Made by a program: the position numbers and the translations under genes. The notes under the pieces are model-generated. The model ran no database searches. It saw only the letters and a program-made list of their open reading frames with translations, and was not told where the DNA came from. Below, in pieces: positions 1 to 9,744 of a DNA stretch of 64,000 bases. Origin of the DNA: Bradyrhizobium amphicarpaeae (GTDB lineage: Bacteria > Pseudomonadota > Alphaproteobacteria > Rhizobiales > Xanthobacteraceae); assembly GCF_002266435.3 (NCBI RefSeq), contig NZ_CP029426.2:3440001-3504000 (forward strand), in the 5' to 3' direction. How positions within the stretch are numbered: the first letter of the stretch is position 1; each line of letters begins with the position of its first letter.

Positions 1-686
1 AAGCGAAATGAGCGCGGGATGGCGCGGTCGGACATCACCCACATGACCATGTGCATGCTCTCGGGGGTGAGGCTTATGAAGTCCCAGAAATTGTCATGAG
101 CGGACTGGGCCTGGGGAAAGGCGCAGTCCGGCTCTTCCTTCACGGCGTGGATCAAGTCGGGAAACTTGATGGCGTCCTGAATGAAGAAGACCGGGATGTT
201 GTTGCCGACGATGTCCCAATTGCCTTCCTGCGTGTAGAGCTTGACCGCAAAGCCGCGCACGTCGCGGGCGAGATCGACCGAGCCCTTGCTTCCGGCAACC
301 GTGGAAAACCGCACGAACGCCGGCGTCTTTTCGCCGGCGCGCTGAAACAGGTCGGCGCGGGTGTATTTCGCCAGCGACTTGTAGGTCTCGAAGAACCCGT
401 GTGCCGCGTATCCGCGTGCATGCACCACCCGCTCCGGGATGCGTTCGTGGTCGAAGTGGAAAATCTTCTCGCGAAAATGGAAATCCTCGAGCAGCGTCGG
501 CCCGCGTGCGCCGACCTTGAGTGAGTTCTGGTCGTCGGATACCGGTCCGCCCTGGGCGGTCGTCAGAACCGGGGCTTTTCCCGTTGCAGTCTGATGAAGT
601 TCGCCGCCTTCACCCCGCACGAGCTTCTGATCATGAATGGTTGCCGTTCCCGCAGAGGCGCGGGTTGGTTTCGTCGTTTTGGCCAT
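1..686 (-). CDS. katE: Large-subunit (clade II) catalase, N-terminal part, cut by window edge
   Basis: Haem catalase that breaks down hydrogen peroxide. The reading frame starts at the ATG at 686 and runs off the left edge, so only about 228 N-terminal residues are seen. Visible family motifs are the [20 protein letters not shown] stretch, the catalytic-His segment [28 protein letters not shown] with the conserved [43 protein letters not shown], and [10 protein letters not shown] at the cut end. The roughly 70-residue extension before the catalase core, rich in Lys, Thr and Gly, fits the long KatE-type enzymes rather than the short KatA type. The start is preceded by GGAG. Family assignment is firm; the subclass is inferred from the N-terminal extension and the PRSFR motif. 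Confidence 0.93.
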   Translation of the reverse strand, partial: MAKTTKPTRASAGTATIHDQKLVRGEGGELHQTATGKAPVLTTAQGGPVSDDQNSLKVGARGPTLLEDFHFREKIFHFDHERIPERVVHARGYAAHGFFETYKSLAKYTRADLFQRAGEKTPAFVRFSTVAGSKGSVDLARDVRGFAVKLYTQEGNWDIVGNNIPVFFIQDAIKFPDLIHAVKEEPDCAFPQAQSAHDNFWDFISLTPESMHMVMWVMSDRAIPRSFR

Positions 687-764
687 GTGAGGATCTCCAG
701 GCGCCCGTGGAGTCCTTCAATCCGGCGGCTTAGCTTACGTTCCTCTTTTGGAACGGCCTCACGG

Positions 765-2117
765 CTAGCCCGCGCTGAGGCGCACGCCGGCGCGCAGGAA
801 TTTCTGCGGATCGACCGCTTCGCCCTCGATGCGGGTCTCGTAATGCAGATGCGGACCGGTCGAACGACCGGTCGAGCCGACCAGACCGACGACCTGGCCG
901 ATCTTCACGATCTCACCGACCTTGACGTTGATCTCGGAGAGATGGCCGTAGCGGGTCGAAAGCCCGTTGCCATGGTCGACCTCGACCATGCGGCCGTAAC
1001 CGCCCGACCAGCCGGCGGACACCACCTTGCCATTGGCGGTGACGCGAACCGGATCGCCGCTGGCGGCACGGAAATCGAGCCCGGTGTGCATCGCGGGCCG
1101 ACCGAGGAAAGGATCGCTGCGAACGCCGAAGCCGGAGGTGAATTCGACCTCGCCGATGACGGGCTTGCGATAAGGCACCAGCGCCAGCGTGCGATTGAGG
1201 CGGTCCATCTCGGCGCGCGTGGTGTTGATGCGTGAGAGCTGCTTTTCGAACGGCCCGGCATTGGCCGTCAGTTTGACCGGTACGAACGGCCCGCCCATCG
1301 CGGTGCGCGGCACGGCGGATTCGAGATTGGCGAGATTCAGGCCGAGATCGCTGACGACACCGCGCATCCGGCGCATCCGTGAATCCATGCCTTCCTCGAC
1401 GGCGCTGAGCGCCGCCATCTGGCGCCGCTCGACCTGGTCGAGCGAGGTCGTGAGCCGGACCAGGACGCTGTCGAAACCCTGATTCTTGGCGAATTGGTTG
1501 GTCGGGGGCGCCGCGACAGTCCGAGCGCGCGACTCGAGGCGCGCCTCACGATCCGGCGGCGCCACGAAGATCACGGTGTCGCTGATCGGCGAAGGCTTTG
1601 GCGTCACCTGGCTCGAATCGCCGCGCTGAGGCGTCGCTCGCGGAATCGAGCCGGTTACATCAGGCATGGCTCCGAGCGCCGTGGCTCGGGACTCCAGCGC
1701 CGTCTGGCGCTTCATGATCTGGTCGAGCTTCTGATCGAACTGTTCCTGGTCGAGCAGCTGGCGGCTGGTGGTCCGGTCGACCTTGGCGCGCAGCTCCGCG
1801 ATGCGGTCCTCATAGGCGTATTGCATCTCGGCCTGGCGGGCGATCAGCCGGGTCAGGACGTCGTCACGGAACGCGAAATAGGTGGCGGTTGCCGCCGACC
1901 AGAGGCCGAGCAGCACCACCGTGCCGACCACGATCCAGAACACCACGGGTCCGAAGCGGACCTGTTTGCCGGCGTGGACGATGGTGTAGGCGTCGTCGGT
2001 TGCGGGAAGGGGAATCGCTGCGGCTGCCGCAATGGCAGGACGGCGTTGGAAGGCCCGACCGTGGTCGTGAGGGTGATGTTGGGCGTACTGCGAATATTGG
2101 GCAGAACTTTTCGACAT
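765..2117 (-). CDS. Membrane-anchored M23 family metallopeptidase
   Basis: Probable cell-wall (peptidoglycan) endopeptidase or its regulator, anchored in the inner membrane. The 450-residue product has a His-rich cytoplasmic N terminus, one membrane segment at about 57-83, then a periplasmic region rich in heptad-like charged repeats (coiled coil, about 90-320) and a C-terminal LytM/M23 domain (about 325-430). Zinc ligands are visible in HTGLDF and GPHLHYE, with the typical GYGRMVEVDHGNG and RYGHLS between them. The ATG at 2117 is chosen because GGGAG lies five bases upstream; an in-frame GTG at 2123 is an alternative. The coiled-coil plus M23 layout resembles EnvC/NlpD-like proteins, but the zinc ligands are intact, so it is probably active. 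Confidence 0.92.
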   Translation of the reverse strand: MSKSSAQYSQYAQHHPHDHGRAFQRRPAIAAAAAIPLPATDDAYTIVHAGKQVRFGPVVFWIVVGTVVLLGLWSAATATYFAFRDDVLTRLIARQAEMQYAYEDRIAELRAKVDRTTSRQLLDQEQFDQKLDQIMKRQTALESRATALGAMPDVTGSIPRATPQRGDSSQVTPKPSPISDTVIFVAPPDREARLESRARTVAAPPTNQFAKNQGFDSVLVRLTTSLDQVERRQMAALSAVEEGMDSRMRRMRGVVSDLGLNLANLESAVPRTAMGGPFVPVKLTANAGPFEKQLSRINTTRAEMDRLNRTLALVPYRKPVIGEVEFTSGFGVRSDPFLGRPAMHTGLDFRAASGDPVRVTANGKVVSAGWSGGYGRMVEVDHGNGLSTRYGHLSEINVKVGEIVKIGQVVGLVGSTGRSTGPHLHYETRIEGEAVDPQKFLRAGVRLSAG

Positions 2118-2227
2118 CGGCACTCCCGCGCCGGTCGGATGAGTCCGTACGGCCTAATTGCCGCAGCAATCTGGGCCGCTCATGGTTAATTTTCCGGAAA
2201 CGGGAACGCGCGAATTTAATGAGCTGG

Positions 2228-2917
2228 TTAAAGACTCCTTGCGGCTTCCAGCACCTCGTCGGCGTGACCGTCGACCCGGACATTGCGCCAGATCCTGGCC
2301 AGTTTGCCATCGGCTCCGACCAGTATCGTGGTGCGAAGAATTCCAAGGAAGCTCTTGCCATACATCGACTTTTCGCCCCAGGCGCCATAGGCTTCCAGCA
2401 TCTGGTGCGTCTCATCGGAAATCAGGGGGATGCCGAGCTTGTGCTTGTCGCGGAATTTTTCCTGGGCCTTTAACGGATCGGCGGAGACGCCGAGCACGGC
2501 GGTGCCGGCAGCGGCGAAGGCGCCGGCCAGGCGGGTGAAGTCGATCGCTTCCCGGGTGCAGCCCGGGGTGTCGGCGCGGGGGTAGAAGAACAGCACGAGC
2601 TTTTGGCCGGCATAGTCCGCCAATGTGACGACGTCGCCGCCGTCGCGGGGCAGGCGGAAGGAGGGGGCCTTCTGGCCCTCGGCCAAGCCGGATTTCGCCT
2701 TTGCGGGCGGGGATACCGATTTGGACGAATTTAACTGTTTCGATGCGGCCCTATGTGATCCTGGTTTTGCTAAGGTCACGGCTGATTTGCTCGCCGGGGT
2801 CCGCGGTGTTTTTGCGGGCTTGGCCGGGATCGAGGCCCGCGTCTTGAGGGCCTTCTTTTTAGCGGTCGGACTGCCGGAGGACGTTTTGGACGATTTCGTT
2901 CGGGATTTCTTGGACAT
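2228..2917 (-). CDS. bcp: Thioredoxin-dependent peroxiredoxin (BCP/PrxQ type) with Lys/Ser/Ala-rich N-terminal tail
   Basis: Thiol peroxidase that reduces hydroperoxides. The 229-residue product has two parts. Residues 1-78 are a low-complexity basic tail (Lys, Ser, Ala, Pro, Thr) similar in composition to histone H1-like proteins. The AhpC/TSA domain starts at LAEGQKAPSFRLP and includes LVLFFYPRADTPGCTREAID with the peroxidatic Cys. In many BCPs a second Cys sits five residues after it; here that position is Ile, so this looks like a one-Cys type. The start ATG at 2917 is chosen because the frame continues open upstream only as featureless Arg/Pro-rich sequence across the neighbour's 5' end. 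It is divergent from the AsmA-like gene. Confidence 0.9.
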   Translation of the reverse strand: MSKKSRTKSSKTSSGSPTAKKKALKTRASIPAKPAKTPRTPASKSAVTLAKPGSHRAASKQLNSSKSVSPPAKAKSGLAEGQKAPSFRLPRDGGDVVTLADYAGQKLVLFFYPRADTPGCTREAIDFTRLAGAFAAAGTAVLGVSADPLKAQEKFRDKHKLGIPLISDETHQMLEAYGAWGEKSMYGKSFLGILRTTILVGADGKLARIWRNVRVDGHADEVLEAARSL

Positions 2918-3085
2918 ACGCCTTCCTTTCGACGCTTTCGGCGGGTCAACCGAAACGGTATTGCAGCTCTCGTCCGGCGTGCCGGAATCGCGCCCTTGGC
3001 TGGGCAAATCTGGCGGCGCCGGAGTATGGTTACAAGGAATTCCACGCACCACCCCACTGCTCGTTGAACGCGCTCCCGGGGCGAA

Positions 3086-6000
3086 ATGACGAACAGCAGG
3101 AATATTCGAGGTATGGCGGCAATGCCGGCGCAGGGAGCTTCGCTTCCGGTGGACGGCTGCGGTCCCGACGGCGCTCAATCCTATGACGGGCGCCTGTATC
3201 GAGAGGCAATGGCAAGGAACAGGTCGCCCCAGGATTACAATCCGGACTTCGATCGGCGCGGCGTTCAGCAACAGCCGCAGGAATGGGACGACGCCGATTG
3301 GGATCCGGATCAGGAGGCGGCCGCGGGCCATCGCGCGCGCCGGCTGTTGTCGCGTTCCAATTCGGGCTTTCACCGCTTCGGTGACGGGTTTGGCGGGTTG
3401 CGGCGCTGGCTGGCCGCCGATCGCTGGCTGAAGCGGGTCGCGCTCGTCGTCGCAACTCTCGCCGTCGTCTTCGTCGGCTGCTTCGGGGCGCTGTGGTGGC
3501 GGCTCGGTGCCGGCCCCATCAATCTCGATATCGCAACGCCGTGGCTGGCGGCCGCGATCGAGGACAATATCGGTCACGGCAACACGGTCGAGATCGGAGG
3601 CACCCAGATCGAGCGCGCCGGCCGGGTCCGCATCGCCGTCCGCATCCGGGACATCATCGTCCGCGATCGCGATCATGCCATCGTTGCCAGCGCGCCTAAG
3701 GCCGAAGTGAAGCTGTCGGGTGCAGGGCTCTTGATGGGGCACCTGCGTGCCGAAAGCCTCAATCTGGTCGATGCCGAGCTCGCCATCCGCATCGCTCCCG
3801 ACGGCACCGTCACCGTGTCCGCCGGCGATACCGCAAAGCCGCTGGCAACCGGCGTCGCCTCGAAGAAGGACGCGGGCCTGCCGCCGACCTTCCCGCGCAA
3901 TGGCGTCCCGCCACCGCCCTTTGCGACGGCGCCTGCGAACCAAGATCCATCCCAAGCCGCCTCACAAGGCCCGCCTCAGGCGACGGCGCAGAGCGGCATC
4001 CTCCAGGGCCTCGACTGGCTCGACAGTCTGAGCATGACCGGCCTCGACGGCCAGAACCTCAACGAGATCGGCCTGAAGAACGGCAACCTGATCGTCGACG
4101 ATCAGCAGCGCGGCAGCAAATGGTCGTTCGAGAACATCACGCTCAGCCTGCGCCGGCCGAACCAGGGTGGCGTCACGCTCAGCCTGGGCGAAGAGGGCGC
4201 GCGCCCCTGGATGCTGCGCGCCACGATCGGGCCGGCCGAGAACGGCGTGCGCTCGGTCGACATCAAGGCCGACAAGGTCTCGACCTCCAACATCCTCCTC
4301 GCGTTGCGGGTCAAGGATCTCACCTACACGGCCGACCTGCCGCTGACGGGCGAGCTCAAGGGCGAGCTCGGCCGTGACGGCGTGCCGACCTTCTTCCGCG
4401 GCAAGATCGCGGTCGGCGCCGGCAATATCATCGACACCGACACGCCAGACTATCCGATGGCGATCGACCAGGCCGAGATCAACGTCGAGTGGGACGCCAA
4501 TCGGCGGGTGCTGGTCGCACCGTTCAAGATCCTGTCGGGCGCGAACCGTCTGACGCTTCTGGCCCATCTCGAGCCGCCCAACGGCACCGTCAATGACTGG
4601 CAGCTCGGCTTCAGCGGCGGTTCGATCCTGCTCGGCGGCATCGACAACGAGCCGCCGCTCGTCTTCAACCGCATCGCCGTCGGCTTCCGCTTCGACACCG
4701 ACCACAAGCGCCTCTTGCTGACGCAGGCCGACATCAGCAATGGCGAGATCGGCGTCGCCGGCACGGGTGCCATCGACTATTCCGGCGAGCCGCGGCTGAC
4801 GCTGGGCTTTGCGGGCACGCCGATGTCGGCCTCCGCGCTGAAGCGGATGTGGCCGACGCTGGTCGTTCCCGAGTTGCGCGAATGGGTGATCGAACGGATC
4901 GAGCGCGGTACGCTCCAGCGCATCGAGGTCGGCGTCAATTCGCCGACGAAGAACCTTCCGCGCAAGGGCCCGCCGATTCCCGACGACGGCCTCTCGGTCA
5001 ATATCGTGGCGAGCGGCGTCGCGGTCCGTCCCGTGGACGGCATGCCAGTCGTGCACGATGCCGATCTGAAGGCGCGCGTGACCGGCCGCACCGCGACCGT
5101 GACCATCGGGCAGGGCATTGCCGACACGCCCGCCGGCCGCAAGGTCACGATTTCCGATTTCGTTTTCGAGGTGCCTGACATGGCGCCCAAGCCCTCGCCG
5201 TCGCGAACCAGGTTCCGCATCGACGGCCCCGTGTCTGCGGCGGCCGAGATGCTCTCGAATGACCGCCTGAGCGATCTGTCGTCGACCGTCATCGATCCCA
5301 ACACCAGCAAGGGGACGTTCACGGCAAACATCCAGCTCGGCCTCCCGGTCAAGGGCGAGCTGACCAAGGCGGACACGACCTACGCCGTCACCGCCGATCT
5401 CAACGGTTTTGCCGCCGACAAGCTGGTGATGAACCAGAAGCTGGAGGCCAACACTCTCAAGATCGTCGCGAGCAACCAGGGCTATCAGGTCAAGGGCGAC
5501 GTCAAGATCAACGGGCAGGCGGCATCGCTCGACTATCGCAAGCCGGCCGAGGGCGACGCGGATGTCAAATTGCAGGCGACGCTGGACGATGCGAGCCGGG
5601 CGCGGCTGGGATTCGATCTCAGCCCCGCCGTCAGCGGATCGTTGCCGATCAAGCTGTCGGGCAAGATCGCCGGCGGTCCCGAGCAGACGACCAAGCTCGG
5701 CATCGAGGCCGACCTGACCTCGGTCAAGCTCGACAATATCCTGCCGGGCTGGGTCAAGCTGCCGGGCAAGTCGGGCAAGGCCTCCTTCAAGGTCGTGCCG
5801 ACCGCGCAATCGACGCGTCTGGAAGACATCGTCATCGAAGGCGGTGGCGCCTCGATCAAGGGCTCGCTCGAAGTCGACGCGAACGGCGATCTCATGAACG
5901 CGAACTTCCCGGTCTATTCGCCGTCTGACGGCGACAAGGCCTCGCTGAAGGTGGAGCGCAGTCAGGATGGCGTGGTCAAGGGCACCATGCGCGGCGACGT

Positions 6001-6940
6001 GTTCGACGGCCGCGGCTTCCTGAAGTCGGCGATCTCAGGCAATTCCAAGGACGACAAGACCAACAAGTTGAAAAACGTCGATTTCGACATCGACGTGAAA
6101 CTCGGCGCCGTCGCCGGCTTCAACGGCGAGGCGATGCGCAGCGTCGACGCCAAGATGTCGAAACGCAATGGCGCCATCAAGGCGTTCACGCTGAGCGGCA
6201 AGGTCGGCAAGGACACGCCGGTGGCGGCGGATCTGCGCGGTGGGCGTGCGCAGGGTAACCGCGAGGTGATCTACCTCCAGACCAACGATGCCGGCGCGCT
6301 GCTGCGGTTCACCGACACTTACACCAAGGCGGTCGGCGGCCAGATGGTGGTGGCGATGGAGCCGCCGACATCCGATCCGAACACCTCGCGCGAGGGCCTG
6401 ATCAACGTCCGCGACTTCACGGTGAAGGGCGAGGCGCAGCTCGAACGCGTTGCCGCCGGCGCGCCGAACGGCACCGGCAACGGGGTCTCGTTCAGTGCGC
6501 TCCGCGCCGAGTTCACCCGGCAGAACGGCGCGCTGACGGTGCGCGACGGCGTGGTCAAGGGTCCCATGATCGGTGCCACCATCGAGGGCTCGATCGACTA
6601 TCCCGGCAACCAGGTCTGCATGAGCGGCACCTTCGTGCCGATGTATGGCGTCAACAACATCTTCGGCCAGATCCCGCTGTTCGGCATCTTCCTCGGTGCC
6701 AACAACAACGAGGGTCTGATCGGCGTGACCTATGAGGTCGTGGGCACGCCGGTTGCGCCCGTGATGCGCGTCAATCCGATCTCGGCGATGGCGCCGGGGC
6801 TCCTGCGCAAGATCTTCGAGTTCAACACCGGCAAGCAAAATGCGCCGTTCGAGGAATTCCCCTCGCAGTCGAACGACGGCTCCACGGGATCGACGCGCCA
6901 GCTCTCGAGCGGCTGCACCCTGACGCGGCGGTCTCAGTAG
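3086..6940 (+). CDS. AsmA/YhdP-like large envelope protein (DUF3971 type)
   Basis: Large inner-membrane-anchored periplasmic protein of the AsmA-like superfamily, members of which are implicated in lipid transport to the outer membrane and envelope integrity. The 1284-residue frame has a hydrophilic N terminus, one membrane segment (about 116-138, ending in LWWRLGAGPI), then a very long beta-rich region with repeated short amphipathic strands. The C-terminal block (YGVNNIFGQIPLFGIFLG... GLIGVTYEVVGTPVAPVMRV) matches the typical end of YhdP-like proteins. The start is uncertain: ATG 3086 gives the longest form, ATG 3209 (MARNRSPQD) is plausible, and neither has a good ribosome site. Function is inferred from family only. 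Confidence 0.85.
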   Translation: MTNSRNIRGMAAMPAQGASLPVDGCGPDGAQSYDGRLYREAMARNRSPQDYNPDFDRRGVQQQPQEWDDADWDPDQEAAAGHRARRLLSRSNSGFHRFGDGFGGLRRWLAADRWLKRVALVVATLAVVFVGCFGALWWRLGAGPINLDIATPWLAAAIEDNIGHGNTVEIGGTQIERAGRVRIAVRIRDIIVRDRDHAIVASAPKAEVKLSGAGLLMGHLRAESLNLVDAELAIRIAPDGTVTVSAGDTAKPLATGVASKKDAGLPPTFPRNGVPPPPFATAPANQDPSQAASQGPPQATAQSGILQGLDWLDSLSMTGLDGQNLNEIGLKNGNLIVDDQQRGSKWSFENITLSLRRPNQGGVTLSLGEEGARPWMLRATIGPAENGVRSVDIKADKVSTSNILLALRVKDLTYTADLPLTGELKGELGRDGVPTFFRGKIAVGAGNIIDTDTPDYPMAIDQAEINVEWDANRRVLVAPFKILSGANRLTLLAHLEPPNGTVNDWQLGFSGGSILLGGIDNEPPLVFNRIAVGFRFDTDHKRLLLTQADISNGEIGVAGTGAIDYSGEPRLTLGFAGTPMSASALKRMWPTLVVPELREWVIERIERGTLQRIEVGVNSPTKNLPRKGPPIPDDGLSVNIVASGVAVRPVDGMPVVHDADLKARVTGRTATVTIGQGIADTPAGRKVTISDFVFEVPDMAPKPSPSRTRFRIDGPVSAAAEMLSNDRLSDLSSTVIDPNTSKGTFTANIQLGLPVKGELTKADTTYAVTADLNGFAADKLVMNQKLEANTLKIVASNQGYQVKGDVKINGQAASLDYRKPAEGDADVKLQATLDDASRARLGFDLSPAVSGSLPIKLSGKIAGGPEQTTKLGIEADLTSVKLDNILPGWVKLPGKSGKASFKVVPTAQSTRLEDIVIEGGGASIKGSLEVDANGDLMNANFPVYSPSDGDKASLKVERSQDGVVKGTMRGDVFDGRGFLKSAISGNSKDDKTNKLKNVDFDIDVKLGAVAGFNGEAMRSVDAKMSKRNGAIKAFTLSGKVGKDTPVAADLRGGRAQGNREVIYLQTNDAGALLRFTDTYTKAVGGQMVVAMEPPTSDPNTSREGLINVRDFTVKGEAQLERVAAGAPNGTGNGVSFSALRAEFTRQNGALTVRDGVVKGPMIGATIEGSIDYPGNQVCMSGTFVPMYGVNNIFGQIPLFGIFLGANNNEGLIGVTYEVVGTPVAPVMRVNPISAMAPGLLRKIFEFNTGKQNAPFEEFPSQSNDGSTGSTRQLSSGCTLTRRSQ

Positions 6941-7041
6941 AAACTGCCGTTCTGGTATCCGCAGATGGTCAGCGCGGAGAACGTGGATGGCCGGGACAAG
7001 CCCGGCCATGACGCCTGTGGAGGATTTTAGCGCAGGAGATC

Positions 7042-8736
7042 TTACGCCGCGCGCACGCCTGCCAGGAACGTCCCGACTTCGCCGGAGAGCTGCTCGGCCT
7101 GCTTGGAGAGGTTGCTGGCTGCGGCGAGCACCATGCCGGCGGCGTTGCCGGTCTCGTTCGCGGCGGTCGAGACGCCGCCGATATTGGTGGTGACTTCCTG
7201 GGTGGCTTCCGCGGTCTGCGAAACGCTGCGGGCGATCTCGGCGGTGGCGGCGCCTTGCTCCTCGATCGCGGCCCCGATCGAGGTGGCGATGCGGCTGACC
7301 TCCTCGATGGTGGCGGTGATGCCGCCGATGGCGTCCACGGCCTCCTTGGTCGCCCCCTGGATCTGGGCGATCTTGTCGCCGATCTCGCGGGTGGCTTCGG
7401 CGGTCTGGCTCGCCAGCGACTTCACCTCGGAGGCGACGACGGCAAAGCCGCGGCCGGCCTCACCGGCGCGCGCGGCCTCGATGGTGGCGTTGAGCGCGAG
7501 CAGGTTGGTCTGGGCGGCGATGCTGGAGATCAGCTCGGCGACGTGCTCGATCTGCTGGGCGCCGTCCGAGAGCGCGCGCACGATGGTGTCGGTACGGCGG
7601 GCGCTGTCCACGGCGCGGCCGGTCACTTCGGCGGATTGCGCGACCTGGCGGCTGATCTCGGTGATGGAGGAGGAGAGCTCTTCGGCGGCGGCCGCGACGG
7701 TCTGGACGCGCTGGCTGGCTTCGGTCGCGGCGGTACCGACCACGACGGCGCGGCGGTTGGTGCCTTCGGCGGTCGACGACATCGACTTGGCGGTGGTCTC
7801 GAGCTCGCCGGAGCCGGAGGCCATCAGGCCGACGAGATGGCCGACGGAGGCATCGAAGCGGTCGGCGAGGGCGATCAGCGCGTCGCGCTTCTCCTGCTCG
7901 GTGCGGGTCTTGGTGGCGACCTGCTCGGCTTCCAGATTACGCGCCGTCAGCGCGGTCTGCCTGAGCACTTCGAGGGTTTCGGCCATGCGGCCGATCTCGT
8001 CGCCGCGGTCGGTCTCCTCGACCGGCTTGTCGATGGCGCCTGCGGAAATCTCCTGCATGCGGTTCTTCTGGCGATCGAGCGCGCTGAGCACGTCGCGGGC
8101 GATCAGCCAGGACAGAGCCGCCATCAGCAGCATCAGGCCGGCACCGATTGCAGCGAGTTGCAGCGTCAAGGCGCGAATGTCGGCGTCGATGTCGTCGACA
8201 TAGAGGCCGTAGCTGATGGTTGCGTTCCATGGCGCGAATTTGCGCGCGAACACGGTCTTGCGCACGGGCTCGGTCTGGCCGGGGCGGGGGTAGAGATAGG
8301 AGGTCACGCCGCCCTGCGCGGTGTCGCTGCCGGCCTTGATGATGGCGTCGGCGATCAGGACGCCGTTGGAGTCCTTGGCCCCGGTGATCTTGCCTTCCAG
8401 CTGCTGGTTGGCGCCGTTCACCAGGATGGAGGTGTCGGGGTTGTAGACGACGGGGTAGCCCTGGTTACCGTTGAAGTTCATGCGGCGGCCGCGCTGGTGG
8501 AACTGGGCCTTGGCGTCGGCCGGCGTCAGCTTGCCGGCGGTCACTTCGTCCTGAAGCGATTGTGCGTAATTGTAGAGTAGCTCCACCGCAGTCCGCATCT
8601 GCTGGACCCGGTCCTCCATCATGCGGCTCTTGCTGAGGACCGACGAGACGCCGATGATGGCCGTGACCGTGAGCGCCGCAAGGCAAACCATGCTGGTAAG
8701 TTTGGTGCGGATCGTCAGATGGCTCAACAGCTTCAT
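7042..8736 (-). CDS. Methyl-accepting chemotaxis protein with single Cache sensor
   Basis: Transmembrane chemoreceptor that would signal to CheA/CheW. The 564-residue product has a first membrane segment at about 12-32 and a periplasmic single-Cache (sCache_2-like) region to about 185 ([16 protein letters not shown] and [20 protein letters not shown] are typical). A second membrane segment lies at about 190-212, followed by HAMP at about 213-265, then a methyl-accepting signalling domain to the end. The hairpin tip is visible as [23 protein letters not shown] 8736 is preceded by AGGGG with five-base spacing; the GTG one codon earlier is less likely. No CheA-binding partners are encoded nearby, so it is an orphan receptor gene. 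The ligand cannot be read from sequence; sCache_2 receptors often bind small organic acids. Confidence 0.93.
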   Translation of the reverse strand: MKLLSHLTIRTKLTSMVCLAALTVTAIIGVSSVLSKSRMMEDRVQQMRTAVELLYNYAQSLQDEVTAGKLTPADAKAQFHQRGRRMNFNGNQGYPVVYNPDTSILVNGANQQLEGKITGAKDSNGVLIADAIIKAGSDTAQGGVTSYLYPRPGQTEPVRKTVFARKFAPWNATISYGLYVDDIDADIRALTLQLAAIGAGLMLLMAALSWLIARDVLSALDRQKNRMQEISAGAIDKPVEETDRGDEIGRMAETLEVLRQTALTARNLEAEQVATKTRTEQEKRDALIALADRFDASVGHLVGLMASGSGELETTAKSMSSTAEGTNRRAVVVGTAATEASQRVQTVAAAAEELSSSITEISRQVAQSAEVTGRAVDSARRTDTIVRALSDGAQQIEHVAELISSIAAQTNLLALNATIEAARAGEAGRGFAVVASEVKSLASQTAEATREIGDKIAQIQGATKEAVDAIGGITATIEEVSRIATSIGAAIEEQGAATAEIARSVSQTAEATQEVTTNIGGVSTAANETGNAAGMVLAAASNLSKQAEQLSGEVGTFLAGVRAA

Positions 8737-8954
8737 CACAGCCCCTACGGAATGGTTGTTGTTGCTCGCATGGGTAGCATGAAGTTCTTACCAATCATGA
8801 ATTTACGCCTGCGGGCGCCGGCTGCGCGAGGGACGCTCCGCAGCCTCATGCGCAAGCGTGCAGGCAGAATGCCATGCATTGCCGTGCGCCCGTATTCTTG
8901 CGGGAGGATCTCGTACCCGGACTGTGTTGCTGATCGAGCGCTATCGGAGCGGCA

Positions 8955-9041
8955 ATGAATCGATTCGCTCATCGCCTCATCATGGTGGTGCTGCTCGTGG
9001 CGGCCCTCGTTCTGATCTGGAACGTGCTGGGGGCGCGCTGA
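8955..9041 (+). CDS. Putative 28-residue single-span membrane protein
   Basis: Short frame MNRFAHRLIMVVLLVAALVL... ending GAR then TGA. It has a basic N terminus, one strongly hydrophobic stretch and a short basic end, which fits a small inner-membrane protein. GGAG (8946-8949) lies five bases before the ATG. It sits alone between the chemoreceptor and doxX. No function can be proposed; support is composition plus a plausible ribosome site only. Confidence 0.4.
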   Translation: MNRFAHRLIMVVLLVAALVLIWNVLGAR

Positions 9042-9120
9042 GTCGGCACCGGCAGATCCGCCGGTGCCGTCTTGCTTCCAGGTTAATTCGCGAGCGCCTC
9101 AGCGCCGCGCGAACGTGCAG

Positions 9121-9525
9121 TTAGTCCTTGCCCATCGCCGCATCGGCGCTGACCGAGCCGCCGCCGGCCGCCGACAGATAGAGGCAGGCGAAGCAGAACA
9201 GGATCGCGGCGGTGCCGCCATTGAGCAGCGGCAGGAATACCGGCGTTTCGCCCTTGAGCATGTGGCCCATGAAATAGGCGAAGGCCATCTCACCCGAAAG
9301 GATGAAGGCGGTGAGGCGGGTGAACAGGCCGATCATCAGCAGCGCGCCAAGCACCAGCTCGAGCGTGCCGGCGGCGTAGATCAACGGCGGGATGTTCGCG
9401 AAGTAGGGAAGCACCGGAAACTTGAACAGCTTGGCGACGCCGTACTGAAACAACAGGAGCCCGGTGATGAAGCGAAACAGGCTCAGAAGAACCGGTTGAA
9501 AGCGAGTGAGATAAGGAAAGTTCAT
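9121..9525 (-). CDS. DoxX family membrane protein
   Basis: Small four-helix inner-membrane protein of the DoxX/SURF4-like family, whose members are loosely tied to redox or thiol stress and quinone metabolism. The 134-residue product starts MNFPYLTRFQPVLLSLFRF and contains the family-typical GLLLFQYGVAKLFKFP and LELVLGALLMIGLFTRLTAF segments. ATG 9525 is preceded by GGAGGG with nine-base spacing, which decides it over a start six codons earlier. Upstream there are two adjacent dyads (see 9605-9627) that could bind a regulator. Confidence 0.9.
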   Translation of the reverse strand: MNFPYLTRFQPVLLSLFRFITGLLLFQYGVAKLFKFPVLPYFANIPPLIYAAGTLELVLGALLMIGLFTRLTAFILSGEMAFAYFMGHMLKGETPVFLPLLNGGTAAILFCFACLYLSAAGGGSVSADAAMGKD

Positions 9526-9604
9526 TGGTTTGTGCCCTCCATCCAATGCCCGACTAGGATCGTATTCAGTTCAACCCCGCAAGCGACCCCGCGTCGATTT
9601 GCGC

Positions 9605-9627
9605 TGACATTTTTGTCATGTCGGACA
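9605..9627. promoter_or_regulatory. Adjacent dyads upstream of doxX, possible operator
   Basis: TGACA-TTTT-TGTCA (9605-9618) is immediately followed by TGTC-G-GACA (9619-9627). The pair lies 80-100 bases upstream of the doxX start and about 120 bases beyond the end of the convergently facing side of the MFS gene. The form suits a dimeric repressor such as TetR or MarR, but no such gene is adjacent. Inference from symmetry only. Confidence 0.35.
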
Positions 9628-9744
9628 AAACACCGCAGTTCGTCCGTTCACGCCGCTTGCGCCGGATTTTTTTTTCGTACGATGTCCGTCCATCATCCGT
9701 ATTTTCCCGGTGACACCGAGGGATGCAGGTTACGTTGGGGAGAC

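Noticed and set aside
2918..3955. Upstream extension of the peroxiredoxin frame
   Set aside because: Open only by high GC; it crosses the divergent gene and shows no conserved features.
3962..5809. 615-codon minus-strand frame opposite the AsmA-like gene
   Set aside because: Arg/Asp/Leu/Val-rich shadow of a high-GC gene; the plus strand has the domain signatures.
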